A program made the position numbers and the translations under genes. The notes under the pieces were generated by a model. The model had not been told where the DNA came from and did not search any database. It saw only the letters and a program-made list of their open reading frames with translations. A DNA stretch of 64,000 nt. It comes from Euptelea pleiosperma. Lineage: Eukaryota > Streptophyta > Magnoliopsida > Ranunculales > Eupteleaceae. The first letter of the stretch is position 1; each line of letters starts with the position of its first letter. Positions 1 through 50,169 of this stretch are shown in pieces. The stretch is from the NCBI GenBank assembly GCA_035048495.1, contig CM068544.1:51759393-51823392 (forward strand), written 5' to 3'.

Positions 1-109
1 CGGGTGAAAATTTCTGCAAAGAAATTTATGTCCATGGATCCCAATTATCTGTATACCGGGTACGAAATACTTGGCCAGGCAACATAAGCCTCGTAACCAA
101 ACACGCCCT
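1..109. repeat. Right arm of a palindromic MITE upstream of gene A
   Basis: This segment matches the right arm of the inverted-repeat element upstream of gene B almost base for base, and ends in the same ccaaacacgccc terminus. The window begins inside the element, so the left arm is not visible here. Its presence before both copies shows that it predates the tandem duplication. Confidence 0.6.
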
Positions 110-164
110 ATGTTAGTTATAATTCACTTGAGCATTTCGCGCCTTACTTCGTCAGTTTGAAACA

Positions 165-182
165 GAGATATATATATATTTT
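165..182 (+). promoter_or_regulatory. TATA-like element of gene A
   Basis: An alternating TA tract lies about 80 bases before the conserved leader region. The matching position of gene B has a shorter AAAATATATTTTT tract, so the two copies differ at the most likely core promoter. The assignment rests only on base composition and position; no transcription start can be seen. Confidence 0.35.
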
Positions 183-240
183 TGTCCTGATAGGGAGCGA
201 GAAATATAGAATTGAGTCAATTGACAAGTATCCTGCAGTC

Positions 241-268
241 GTCATTCAGAGATCGTCATTCAGAGATG
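241..268 (+). repeat. 14-bp tandem duplication in leader of gene A
   Basis: Two copies of gtcattcagagat(c/g) stand head to tail. Gene B has a single copy at about 49566. The second unit ends on the ATG of the upstream ORF, so the duplication lengthens the leader before that ATG. Confidence 0.8.
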
Positions 269-490
269 GACTGGGCAAGAAGAGGAGCCTTGACGAAAGC
301 GTTAGTGCTGAACCCGCAATCTCGTAGAGAAAACTATCCATACGATAATTCATACTGCCTGGTCTTCAAGAAACCATCGAGGGAGGTTCTCGACCTGCTT
401 TGGATTCTAGGGCTTCGTTCGAAAATATTTGTGATTATTCTCCCACTGGAAGAGAACTTGTTGATCAATGGAGTGAAATTGCAGATTTAA
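266..490 (+). CDS. Candidate upstream ORF (uORF) in the 5' leader of gene A
   Basis: The ATG opens a 74-codon frame that begins MDWARRGALTKA and ends at a TAA before the 5'-UTR donor site. It would lie in the mature leader if transcription starts near 200. Gene B keeps the first 46 or so residues, but indels give it a different, shorter end. I recognise no domain. It could be a translated regulatory uORF, or just leader sequence that is open by chance; partial conservation between recent duplicates is weak evidence for translation. Confidence 0.3.
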   Translation: MDWARRGALTKALVLNPQSRRENYPYDNSYCLVFKKPSREVLDLLWILGLRSKIFVIILPLEENLLINGVKLQI

Positions 491-538
491 ACGATTGGAG
501 CTCGTTTGATTAATAGGGTTTCGAGCGCTCTAGAGTAG

Positions 539-744
539 GTAAGAATTCTTTGTTTATAAGAAGTTCTTAGTAATCAGTCTTTAGAAATGACTGCGAATCC
601 ATTTTGTTTGTCAGAGTTTAGAGCTGTTCGTAGCGATTCATGAATCGTTTTCTTTTTTGAACATTTGGAGCATTTTCTTGACTTTTTAATAAATTTACTG
701 ATCTGCATCTTGGTAAAATACTGTCGAATTTGTTTCGTTTGTAG
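539..744 (+). other. 5'-UTR intron of gene A
   Basis: A gtaaga donor follows gagtag, and a pyrimidine-rich stretch with ttgtag precedes gatctcaag and the start ATG. The same donor and acceptor occur in gene B (49861-50066). A leader intron just before the signal-peptide exon is therefore likely. The upstream exon boundary is not defined by the sequence. Confidence 0.6.
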
Positions 745-753
745 GATCTCAAG

Positions 754-39928
<39,175 letters not shown>

Positions 39929-40240
39929 TTCCACTACGAAATTTCTTGCTTAACTTTTTGAATTTGCTCGAGTCATTGCATGTATTTTGGGAATATGAAT
40001 TGGCATTTGTGCCTTCAGATTTAGCACTTTATATGTCAGTAATGTGTGTCTATGACGAGTTTAGTATTTTCTTTTTATTACTATTCTACTTGTTTGGCTT
40101 GGCTTCCCCGTGGATTTGGACTGGAAAACTGTATTCTGTGAAATATTTTTAACACTTATCCAAGCAACTCTTTTTTTGTTTTCAAAGGTTAAACTTTAAT
40201 GATTTGAAAGAAGTTGTGCCTCGGTAAATTATATTAACTA
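39929..40240 (+). other. 3' flank / probable 3' UTR of gene A
   Basis: T-rich, non-coding sequence that follows the stop codon. No canonical AATAAA is obvious close to the stop, and the end of the transcript cannot be placed. Confidence 0.4.
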
Positions 40241-40285
40241 GCGGGGTGCCACGTGTGATGCATGTGCACCCTACACGTGGCACAC
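40238..40285 (-). mobile_element. Candidate Helitron-like 3' end or MITE terminus
   Basis: On the minus strand an 11-bp stem (GTGCCACGTGT / ACACGTGGCAC) is followed by CCCCG and CTAG before a T. A hairpin upstream of CTAG|T is the Helitron 3' signature. The stem also resembles the terminal gccacgtggcac of the spacer MITE family, so this may be a MITE end instead. Confidence 0.4.
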
Positions 40286-40990
40286 TCTTAGAGATCACTG
40301 ACCGTATGGATGTTTGGCCCATCCCTAGGTGGACTTGCATACCGAAATTCATCCTGATTAGTAATTTCTATATGTTGGATTAGTCTTTTTCATGGTTTGC
40401 TTTTAACTGTGGATTTTGAGCATTATTTGGAAGAGGTGGCACACTATTAGAGACCATTGGCTGTATGGATGTTGGGCCCATTTCTAGGTAGACCTACATG
40501 CAAAACAATCAGCATGATTAGTGATTTCTAAGCATTAGATTGGAATTGTTTTTATGGGTTGATTTTTAATCATGGATTTTGAGCATTACTATTTAGCATG
40601 CAACTCGAGGAATATTTTTGCCTAATGACAACGACATCACGATGTTTGACAATGGACCTTGGACCATGTGATCATTAATTTTTTAATAATGGGGTATGTC
40701 TAACAACTTTTAATTAATCTTTTTTTTTTGTAAACATTGAATTTTTGCACCAAATGGCATACTCTTGGAGATTATTCACCATATGAATGTTTAGCCTATC
40801 CCTAGGTGGATCTACACATTAAAATTTATCATGATTAGTAATTTTTATCCGTTGGATTAGTCTTTTTCATGGTTTATTTTTAATTGTGGATTATGAGCAT
40901 TATGATCAAAAGGTTATAAATCACTAATTAGGCTAATTTTTGTTGCGTAAGTCAACTAGGATGGGTGGCCTCTAATAGTGTACCATGTGA
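40281..40990. repeat. Cluster of three arms of the GGATGTTTGGCC MITE family
   Basis: Three diverged copies of cacact.ttagaga.ca.tgaccgtatggatg..tggccca followed by gattagt.atttctaa..gttggattgg begin near 40281, 40438 and 40757. The last is followed by the opposite arm (about 40905-40990), giving an inverted repeat. All are non-coding. The best preserved family member is at 45198-45571. Confidence 0.7.
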
Positions 40991-42612
<1,622 letters not shown>

Positions 42613-43005
42613 CTGCCTCCCTATTATTGACAAAGATCCGTTAGTGCTTTGCTACATGTGCTCGTGTTGAGATCGTACATGGCATGTGGGTCGCCAGGCA
42701 ATGGGGCCATTCTGCACTCGCGGTTTTGTAATTTTATGTTAGTTACACATCAAATCTAATGTATTGTGAATTTGTGAGTTCTGAAAAATATGCTTTTTGT
42801 GTGATTATTGAGTAGTGAGTCCTGGACAGGCAGACACAAATCGAGAACTCATTGGCTTGTGATTGTGTGATTTGCAATCCGTTATGAATGAAGTTTTACT
42901 CCATCCCCACCCACCTATAATCACATATTATGATCATCTTTGGAGCCGTAAGCCTGCCCTAGGAAAAAAAACTGTTGTGAGATTGGTTGGGATCACCTAT
43001 TTTTA
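42613..43005 (+). other. Region after the acetyltransferase stop
   Basis: AT-rich and without recognised elements; it may include the fragment's former 3' UTR. Confidence 0.4.
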
Positions 43006-43018
43006 GGAGCCAGTCTTT

Positions 43019-43548
43019 CTTTTTTTTTTGTAAGCAGCTGTATTCATAACCAAAGAGGTATGGAATCAATCTTCCAACAAAAGGGCTGTAGATAGGCAGA
43101 GTGGGAGATTGTCAGAAAAAACAACAAAAGATAAGGAGGACGCCAAGTGTAATATATCCACACAAAAAGCAGTCGAAGACCATCCCAAGTTGTGAGACCC
43201 TTGGCTGAGAGAATGCACCAACTGTTGAGCATCTGATTCTATTTCTTACTCTTGGGATCCTGCTTGGAGAGCTTGATGAAGACCCCATCTCAGTGCTTTT
43301 GCTTCAGCTTCTTCAGCTGAAATGGCTGTGGTTGGGGAGCATCCTGCTAATAGGCATTTGTTAGAAGCATTCCTAATGATAAATCCAAGATCTGCTTTGC
43401 CTTTTTTTGGTTGCCAAGATGCACGAGTATTCAGTTTGAGACGTGGTGACTTTGGTGGTGTCCAGCAGGGTTTGTGTTTCTCTTCCAGCTTCGGTTGGTC
43501 CACTTGGATGATCATGGACGAAATATTTTCGAGGATGTCGAGCGGAGT
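43019..43548 (-). mobile_element. 5'-truncated L1 LINE (RNase H end) with 13-bp target duplication
   Basis: The minus strand encodes CWTPPKSPRLKLNTRASW, GKADLGFIIRNASNKCLLAG and SAEEAEAKALRWGLHQAL, the RVT_3 RNase H domain of plant L1 elements. It ends in a poly-A tail (poly-T on plus at 43021-43030). Perfect 13-bp duplications, ggagccagtcttt, lie at 43006-43018 and 43549-43561. The 530-bp element is a clean target-primed insertion. Confidence 0.9.
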
Positions 43549-43721
43549 GGAGCCAGTCTTTATTATAGGCATTTTACCCTTTCTTTTATTCGAAAAAAAA
43601 AAGGGGGTAACATGTAGTGTTTGGTATTTTATTGCTGTAATAATATATTGCATCTATCACAATCCATTGGTATATGTTTGGAACTGCTTTTTCTATCTAT
43701 GTAACAGGACGGTTATCTCTC

Positions 43722-43870
43722 CCTCTTATCCGGCTTCATAAAGGATGGCCGAGATCTTATCACACCAAATGGACGGTGGATCTCAGCCACTCACAGCCAA
43801 TTTGACAAATGCTTTATCGATAAGTGCCCACGGCACGGGTCGCCTACTATTTACCTACATATAAGGAATG
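43722..43870 (+). mobile_element. Helitron-like 3' end, decayed terminus (copy 1)
   Basis: A conserved run (ggatggccgagatcttatca, tggacggtggatctcagcc) ends in the hairpin GTGCC-CAC-GGCAC and then CGGGTCGCCTACTAT, where CTAG has become CTAT. Copies at 44100-44240 and 44600-44745 share the layout. Confidence 0.55.
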
Positions 43871-43929
43871 AAATGGGTTGGATTTACATACAGCCCAAGG
43901 GTCAAGCTCATGAGCCCCACTTTTTATGC

Positions 43930-44095
43930 CTCGAGAGGAGTGTTACCGTTAAAACGGCCGTTAGCAAAATGAAAAAAAAAAAATGATTTTAACGGAAAAA
44001 AGTGGTGCTGAAATTCAAATTTTAAAATTTGAAATTTGAAAATTTAAAATTTTAAAAAAATATATAGAATTTGACGGAAATTTAATAGTTTTCTT
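43930..44095 (+). repeat. Partial AACGG-rich MITE-like fragment
   Basis: The words gttaccgttaaaacggccgtta and gattttaacgga match the MULE-like MITE in introns 2 and 4, followed by AT-rich internal sequence. The ends are not preserved. Confidence 0.5.
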
Positions 44096-44245
44096 ATACC
44101 CCTCTTATCTTATATGGCTTCAATAATGAGTGGCTGAGATCCACTATGCTTCATATCGATGGCTGAAATTAACTCCCACCCGATTTTGACAAACACTTTG
44201 TCGGAAAGTGCCGCGGGCACGTGCCACCCACGCATATATCAAGAC
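44096..44245 (+). mobile_element. Helitron-like 3' end, decayed (copy 2)
   Basis: It has the same ggctgagatcc..gatggctgaaattaactcccaccc..tttgtcgg layout, ending in hairpin GTGCC-GCG-GGCAC and GTGCCACCCACGC. The terminal CTAG is lost. Confidence 0.5.
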
Positions 44246-44439
44246 AACTCAGTTGTATTCTCTTATCTTATCCATCCATCTAATGTGGATGGTTAGATAA
44301 AGAGTGATTGAGATCAAATCCATCGATCTAATGTGGACGGTTAGATTTCAGCCACTCAATCCACCTCATTTAACCTCAATTTATTCAAAATTTAAATTTC
44401 AACACCGTTATTTTTTGTTATTTCTGTTATTTTTCCATT

Positions 44440-44745
44440 TCTCCCTCTGTGCGTTACAATCTGTTATAACAGCCTTTATAATGGAAAAAACGGTAACGCC
44501 CCAGTCCGTTATACTGTTTGAGTGCCGAAGGCACCCAATTTTTGCGAATGAATTTGTCGGAGAGTGCCGTGGGAACAAAACACATTGGTTGTCTCCTTAC
44601 TTATACCTCCTCTTACAAGCATCAACAAAGAAGGGTTGAGATCTAATCCTCCCCCAAATGGACGGTGGATCTCCGCCACTCACCTAATTTTGGTAAATTC
44701 ATTGTCGAGGAGTGCCGATGGCACAGGGCACCCACTCATCTATAT
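44440..44745 (+). mobile_element. AACGG-rich MITE remnant followed by Helitron-like 3' end (copy 3)
   Basis: The part 44440-44520 (ggtaacgccccagtccgtta) resembles the end of the MULE-like MITE. The part 44600-44745 has tggacggtggatctccgcc and hairpin GTGCC-GAT-GGCAC then AGGGCACCCACTC. Termini are decayed. Confidence 0.45.
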
Positions 44746-45197
44746 AACAAAACGCAACCTTTATTTTTCTTAACATAAGGAGCAGGGAGCGGTTCGACCC
44801 CATCCTTGGCCTCGGGGAGCAGTGAGCAGCACGGAACTTGAATCAATCAATGTATGATGTGTTAATTAACTACATCATCATCAATGCAGCCTGACCGACT
44901 TGGTTGGATAAAAATCAAAATCAGCTAAAAAGTTGTTGGGAAAGAATGGACTACAAACCAAAATTTAGCCCGATTGGTGATTGATAGCCGCTGGATCTAA
45001 GTATCCCAAGTAATGCTCGAACCACAGCTAAAGATCAACCCCATGAAAGACTCAATTAGCTGTTGTGAATGGTAAAGAGAGGGAGATACAATAATATTCC
45101 TACCAAAAAGTAAAACTGGATTTTTTAACACGAGAAGTGAACTGGTACTGTTTGTACCAGAAAAGTCAGGGCCATTCTCAAAGAGTTCAATTGTGCA
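44746..45197 (+). other. Spacer, no feature recognised
   Basis: AT-rich, non-coding sequence; I see no gene or element here. Confidence 0.4.
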
Positions 45198-45571
45198 GGC
45201 TCCAGTTACCGCCCTAAAATGACAGGCTCCGGTTACAGGACAGAAGATGAGCCACGTGGCACGTTATTATAGGACTCTGACCGTAGATGTTTGGCCAATC
45301 CCTAAGTGGACTTACACACCACAAATTATCTTTGATTAGTGATTTATAGGCGTTGGATTGGACTTATTTTCATGGGTTGATCTCAATTGTGGGCATTTGA
45401 GGTACAAAGATCCGATGTCTAGAAATCACTAATCAGGCTGATTTTTGGTTTGTAGGTCGACCTAGGGAATGGCCAAACATCCATACGGTTAGAGTCCTAT
45501 AATAGTGTGCTACGTGGCTCATATTGTCTCCGGCAACAGGAGCCTGTCAGTTTAGGGCGGTAACTGGAGCC
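45198..45571. mobile_element. 374-bp palindromic MITE (best copy of the GGATGTTTGGCC family)
   Basis: The left arm starts ggctccagttaccgccctaa and the right arm ends in its reverse complement, ttagggcggtaactggagcc. Inside, gagccacgtggcacg..ataggactctgaccgta..atgtttggcca is mirrored across the whole length around a centre near 45385. It is a non-autonomous foldback element. No target duplication is clear at the edges. Confidence 0.8.
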
Positions 45572-45841
45572 CGACCCATATTTGCAAGATGAAAGAGAAA
45601 TATGAGTAGCACTTTGATGACCGATGTCTGTATGAGGCACTTGCCATACTCTTAGAGGCCACTAATCGTGTGGATGTTAGGCCTATCCTTAAGGTGGTGG
45701 ACCTAAATAAAATTCAGCCTAGTAAGTATTTCTAGCCGTTGGAATGGAGTTTTTTTGTTTTTTGTTTGTTGTTTTTTATGGGATATTATTATTTTGGTAA
45801 TTAAGGGAGAATTACACATGAGAACCAAACACGTATTGGCC

Positions 45842-45873
45842 TGGCCCCCGCCCGCCCGGCCCCCGCCCGCCCG
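45842..45873 (+). repeat. GC-rich 15-bp tandem repeat
   Basis: Two units of ggcccccgcccgccc stand in an otherwise AT-rich spacer. Confidence 0.8.
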
Positions 45874-45874
45874 C

Positions 45875-46062
45875 TAAGTCTTCCGACTGAATTGAACCAA
45901 TCTTCGGCGGAGAGATCCAATCAATATCTTCTTCGTCTGGAGGCTGTCCCCCATCTTTGCGAGCTCATCAGCGACCATGTTCCCTTCCCTGAATCCATGT
46001 TTAGCCATCCACACGATGTTGGCTGCTGCTTGGGCTATTATTAACCGTTGCTTTCGAGCATT
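45875..46062 (-). mobile_element. L1 LINE RNase H tail fragment
   Basis: The minus strand encodes VWMAKHGFREGNMVADELAK, MGDSLQTKKI, the C-terminal RNase H end of plant L1 elements (REGNxVADxLAK). It sits inside a MITE arm pair. Confidence 0.7.
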
Positions 46063-46205
46063 ATGTAGGTCCTAGGGATGGGCCAAACATCCATAGGGTC
46101 AGTAGTCTCTAAGAATGTGCCTGGTGGCTTACACTGGTCCATTATGAACGTGTCAAAGTTCTACTCATCCTTTCTCCAGCGTGCTGTATGTGTTTTGTTT
46201 TAATA

Positions 46206-46470
46206 CTAGTAGGTGGCCCGTGCCCACGGCACTCTCCAACAAATCGTTTGCCAAAATCGGGTGTGAGCGGCTTAGATCCACCATCCATTTGGGGTGATAA
46301 GATCTCAGCCATCCTTTGTGAAGCCGATAAGAGGGGGGGATAAGTGACTTCTCTGTTTTGTTACATAGATGTATAGTAGGTGGCCCGTGCCCCCTACAAA
46401 GCCATCCTTTGTGAAGTTGATAAGAAGAGTATAAGTGAGGACACGATTTTTCTGTCAAATTAATCCAACC
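46206..46470 (-). mobile_element. Helitron-like 3' end with intact CTAG|T terminus
   Basis: On the minus strand the hairpin GTGCC-GTG-GGCAC is followed by GGGCCACCTA and CTAG, then T. The hairpin sits about 10 bases before CTAG, as in plant Helitrons. The neighbouring body (gatcttatcaccccaaatgg, tggatctaagccgc) matches the three decayed copies at 43722-44745. A partial second terminus is at 46372-46395. No helicase gene or TC 5' end is visible, so it would be non-autonomous. Confidence 0.6.
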
Positions 46471-47960
46471 GCCTAAACTTTATTTTATGTAAGAGTTGAT
46501 ATGGGCCCTTTGATATATGAAGCCTATAAGAAGGAGAGACAACCACTATGTTTTGTTATATGGATTTTTTTACGCCAAAATACAGCATGGAGAAGACTTC
46601 TACTTACTTGCACATGTACGGATTAGATGAAGTACTTTTGGAAGGAAACGTACAATCGTGGAGTCCAACAAAATAACATTAGGTTGCTGGTCTAATGTTG
46701 GAAAAAAGTCTCCCTCTTACTCAAGTCATTTTCATTGTTTTAATAGATTCAGGATTACGTTTTAAAGTTAAATTGATGAAGAGTCAAGACTACAGGTGGA
46801 TGATCAGCAATGCAGTTGACTTTTCTAAGTTGAATAAAAAAACTCACGTGGCTAAGGTGATCGGAAATCTGATGGTGCTTGGAGTCGTCCCACTGGTGTA
46901 TTTATGTTGGTGGGCAAACTGATATGGATGGTTGATAAATGCAGAAGAATACTTTTAAACATCCACCTGTGGATTGGTTGGTTCGCCAAGAAAAAAAGTA
47001 CTAGTGTGTGTCATGCGTGTTAGACTTAATTATATGGTTCCTACTCTCTTATCTAATTTAGGGCATGTTTGGTAGGCCGCCGTGGTGGGAAAATAAATAT
47101 TTGCGCGTAATAATATTCGCTGAGGCGTGCTTGGCACGTATTTGCCCGTGTTGAATATTTAGCCGGGCCCAAAATTTCTCCGTTGCGGCGGGAAAACATT
47201 TGATAACTTCCCCCAATGAGTAAATATTTTCACATCAAATCAGCTTTGGTGGTAAAATTTTATTTTTTTCGTGGGAAAATTGTTATTTTAAATAAAAATA
47301 AGCTTTTTTTATTTATCATGTGACCTAATAAGTAGATCCCACACTCGCTTAACCCATGTTTGAATTACTTTGATACTTGAGACCCATACAAAATTGAAAG
47401 AAAATGAAGTAAGCTAGGTAATACATGCGACACAGTCATGACTCGTGAAAGCTGACGAAGTTTCGTTGTCAGTAAACTAATGCAACCTTCAAATATAATT
47501 TATTTTGCTTTATTATATTAATTGACTTATTCAGCTTCTTTATTTTGGGAAGATTTTAAAGTTGACACTTTCTTCTCTATTGACTTGCGAGTTTCTTCGG
47601 CGATTAGGTGATTAAAAAAAAAAAGGAAAAATAGATTGTTACCTGGCAATTACATTGGACCAGTCCTTGTGCTGTACACCTGACAAATTGGGACCGTCCA
47701 AATAAATAACAGTTGTTATAATGCTAATCCATTTTTATTTTTATTTTTTCAGTTTTGAGGTGTTATTTTCTAAATAACACGGTGGGGTTGATAACGGCCA
47801 TTCCAACGTTTTTTTTTTTTAACCATGGTCCTAAATGCCATGTGATGGTATAAATAAAAGAAGCCACCTGTCCTTGTAATATTCCCTGAATATGGTCTTT
47901 TTCTTTGTATATTTGCCTATTTAATATATGATAATAACTACTTCAATTCCACCATTGTTT
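46471..47960 (+). other. Spacer, AT-rich
   Basis: It includes a gggcatgtttggtagg motif at 47061, a common terminus of hAT-type MITEs, without a clear partner. No gene is recognised. Confidence 0.4.
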
Positions 47961-48215
47961 TTTTGTCATGATTTAAAAAAAAAAACTGTTATAAACCGCA
48001 TTCTGGTAGCGTTAGCTCACCGTTACGTTCTTTGGTATTTAACAGTAAAAACGTATTTAAACCATTATTACGTTAAGCAAGAAAAATGAATTAAAAATTA
48101 AATAAATATATTTTTGATCATCTTTGATCTGTTATAATAGCTGTTATTTAACAGTTATAACGGTAACATTACGTACCCATTATGCCAAATAACTGTCCCC
48201 TTTAAACCTTGGTTT
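47961..48215 (+). mobile_element. Diverged AACGG-rich MITE-like element
   Basis: It has tgttataaccgc..gttagctcaccgttacg inside and a right end cctttaaacctt identical to the end of the MULE-like MITE at 13342. The left end is uncertain. Confidence 0.5.
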
Positions 48216-49106
48216 TGCTTAATTTCAGCAAAATAAACTCACTACAAGGTACAAAATTTATGGTGAATTTTAATCCATTGGCTTGTCGTTTATGTAGTAA
48301 GAGTTTTTTATCTCTTTAGTGTAGTGTTTGGATGTGGGCATAGTTTTATCTTGGATATACTAAACATAGGATAAAAGTTATCTGCTAATGTGATTTTATT
48401 GAAAGAAATAAAAGGACAGGGGTTTGATGTTTTTGTGGTCCAAGGTGTATGTGGAATGTCATAATTGTTTTTCAAGAATTTTGTGTTATGGGATCTTATA
48501 TGTTCTAGAGACAGCGCTTAGGCCTTTTTATGTTTCATGTTTTTGTTGGTTTAGCCTTTAGTTGGTCCTCTTAACCTCGTCCTCTTTCATAGACTAGGGG
48601 ATTTCACTTGGAAAAGAACATGTCCCATACTAATTGATTCAGGTCCATAACCATGGGTTCCAATGCACGAGATCTTGTAGCACTTACCAATCAGGCCCTG
48701 CACAGAAGAAATCTATCATAGACACTAATACAATTAGATCCGCTCTTCATAGACAAACTTGTGATTTGCTATCTCAGGTAAGACCGGTTCAGGTTGATCT
48801 TAATATTGGCTTGTTCCACTTCAGATACATCGACAAAGACAAGGGCTTTCTCTTCCTCATCTTCCTGGTAACAAAAAAAAATGCCATGGGGAGCACCCTT
48901 CAGGCCGACTGACCTTATGGACGTTTGTTCCACCTTTCTATGGACCACTATACAAAAGACCAGTTTGATCGATGATTTCTAACAATTACATTTTAGCATC
49001 TAAAAAATTCTCAAATCCAATGCCCAGAAATTAATACATAAAAAATGTTAAAATCCAATGGATAGAAATCACCAATTAACCTGACTTTTGATGTATAGAT
49101 ACGTGT
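48216..49106 (+). other. Spacer upstream of gene B
   Basis: It contains an open stretch at 48634-48912 without a recognised domain and a degenerate atggacgtttg MITE arm near 48919. I find nothing else. Confidence 0.4.
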
Positions 49107-49136
49107 GGGGTGGGGTGGGGCGGGGCGGGTTGGGGG
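49107..49136 (+). promoter_or_regulatory. G-rich run with quadruplex-forming potential
   Basis: Six G-runs (four of four G, one of three, one of five) are separated by one or two bases, about 940 bases before the start codon of gene B. The match to quadruplex patterns is strong; any role is inference. It overlaps the left end of a MITE. Confidence 0.6.
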
Positions 49137-49452
49137 AGGACATCAAACTTGGGCTCGCTCAATAGGTCTATACCTATATTCCAATCGGGATCCACGGACA
49201 TAAATTTATTTCCAGAAATTTTCATCCGATATCTCGGGTGTTGTCGATTCCGAGAATCCAACAGTGGGTGACAGTGCTGAGTTGGCATTTACTTTTGCAA
49301 AAGCAAAGTCACCGTCGGATTATTGGAATCGATGCCCAAGATGTCGGGTGAAAATTTCTGTAAAGAAATTTATGTCCATGGATCCCAATTATCTGCATAC
49401 CGGGTACGAAATACTTGGCCAGGCAACATAAGCCTCGTTACCAAACACGCCC
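49124..49452. mobile_element. Palindromic MITE upstream of gene B
   Basis: The block ggatccacggacataaattt..ccagaaattttcatccgatatctcggg is mirrored by cccaagatgtcgggtgaaaatttctg..atttatgtccatggatcc 90 bases later. The right terminus is ccaaacacgccc. The right arm is the part shared with window position 1-109. Confidence 0.75.
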
Positions 49453-49505
49453 TATGTTAGTTAATTCACTTGAGCATTCCGCGCCTTCGTCAGTTTGAAA
49501 CAGAG

Positions 49506-49518
49506 AAAATATATTTTT
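49506..49518 (+). promoter_or_regulatory. TATA-like element of gene B
   Basis: aaaatatattttt stands where gene A has a longer TA repeat. It is assigned by position only. Confidence 0.3.
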
Positions 49519-49577
49519 GTCCTGGTAGGGAGCGAGAAATATAGAATTGACAAGTATCGTGCAGTCGTTATTCAGAG

Positions 49578-49754
49578 ATGGACTGGGCAAGAAGAGGAGC
49601 CTTGACGAAAGCGTTAGTGCTGAACCCGCAATCTCGTAGAGAAAACTATCCATACGATAATTCATACTGCCTGGTCTTCAAGAAACCATCGAGGGAGGTT
49701 CTCGACCTGCTTTGGCTTCTAGGGTTACGTTCACTCCGGAGAAAAATTTTGTGA
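49578..49754 (+). CDS. Candidate uORF in the leader of gene B
   Basis: It has the same start (MDWARRGALTKA) as the gene A uORF but ends after 58 residues (LLGLRSLRRKIL). Substitutions and indels after residue 46 change its C-terminus. Translation is unproven. Confidence 0.3.
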   Translation: MDWARRGALTKALVLNPQSRRENYPYDNSYCLVFKKPSREVLDLLWLLGLRSLRRKIL

Positions 49755-49860
49755 TTCTTCTCCCACTGGAAGAGAACTTGTTGATCAATGGAGTGAAATT
49801 GCAGATTTAAACGATTGGAGCTCGTTCGATTTATAGGGTTTCGAGCGCTCTAGAGTAGGA

Positions 49861-50066
49861 GTAAGAATTCTTTGTTTATAAGAAGTTCTTAGTAATCAGT
49901 CTTTAGAAATGACTGAGAATCCATTTTGTTTGTCAGAGTTTAGAGCTGTTCGTAGCGATTCATGAATCGTTTTCTGTTTTGAACATTTGGAGCATTTTCT
50001 TGACTTTTTAATAAATTTACTGCTCTGCATCTTGGTAAAATACTGTCGAATTTGTTTCGTTTGTAG
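49861..50066 (+). other. 5'-UTR intron of gene B
   Basis: Donor gtaaga and acceptor ttgtag match those of gene A. Confidence 0.6.
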
Positions 50067-50075
50067 GATCTCAAG

Positions 50076-50169
50076 ATGTCTGGTGTCGGAGTTTGTGTAA
50101 TCGGGCCTGTTCTGGCATTGTGTTGCTTCTCGCTACTTGTGGCAGCACAGCTACTTGATCCATCCGAAG
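50076..50169 (+). CDS. Gene B exon 1: signal peptide
   Basis: Identical in layout to gene A, with one amino-acid change ([10 protein letters not shown]). Confidence 0.9.

Larger units (their letters stand above)
45640..46140. mobile_element. Second palindromic MITE of this family, split by a LINE fragment
   Basis: A left arm (catactcttagaggccactaa, gtggatgttaggcc) at 45643-45745 and a right arm (gggccaaacatccatagggt, ctctaagaatgtgcc) at 46075-46135 are the same family. About 300 bases with an L1 RNase H tail lie between them. Confidence 0.6.

Noticed and set aside
48634..48912. A 92-codon open frame starting [10 protein letters not shown]
   Set aside because: No domain or splice context; likely chance in spacer DNA.
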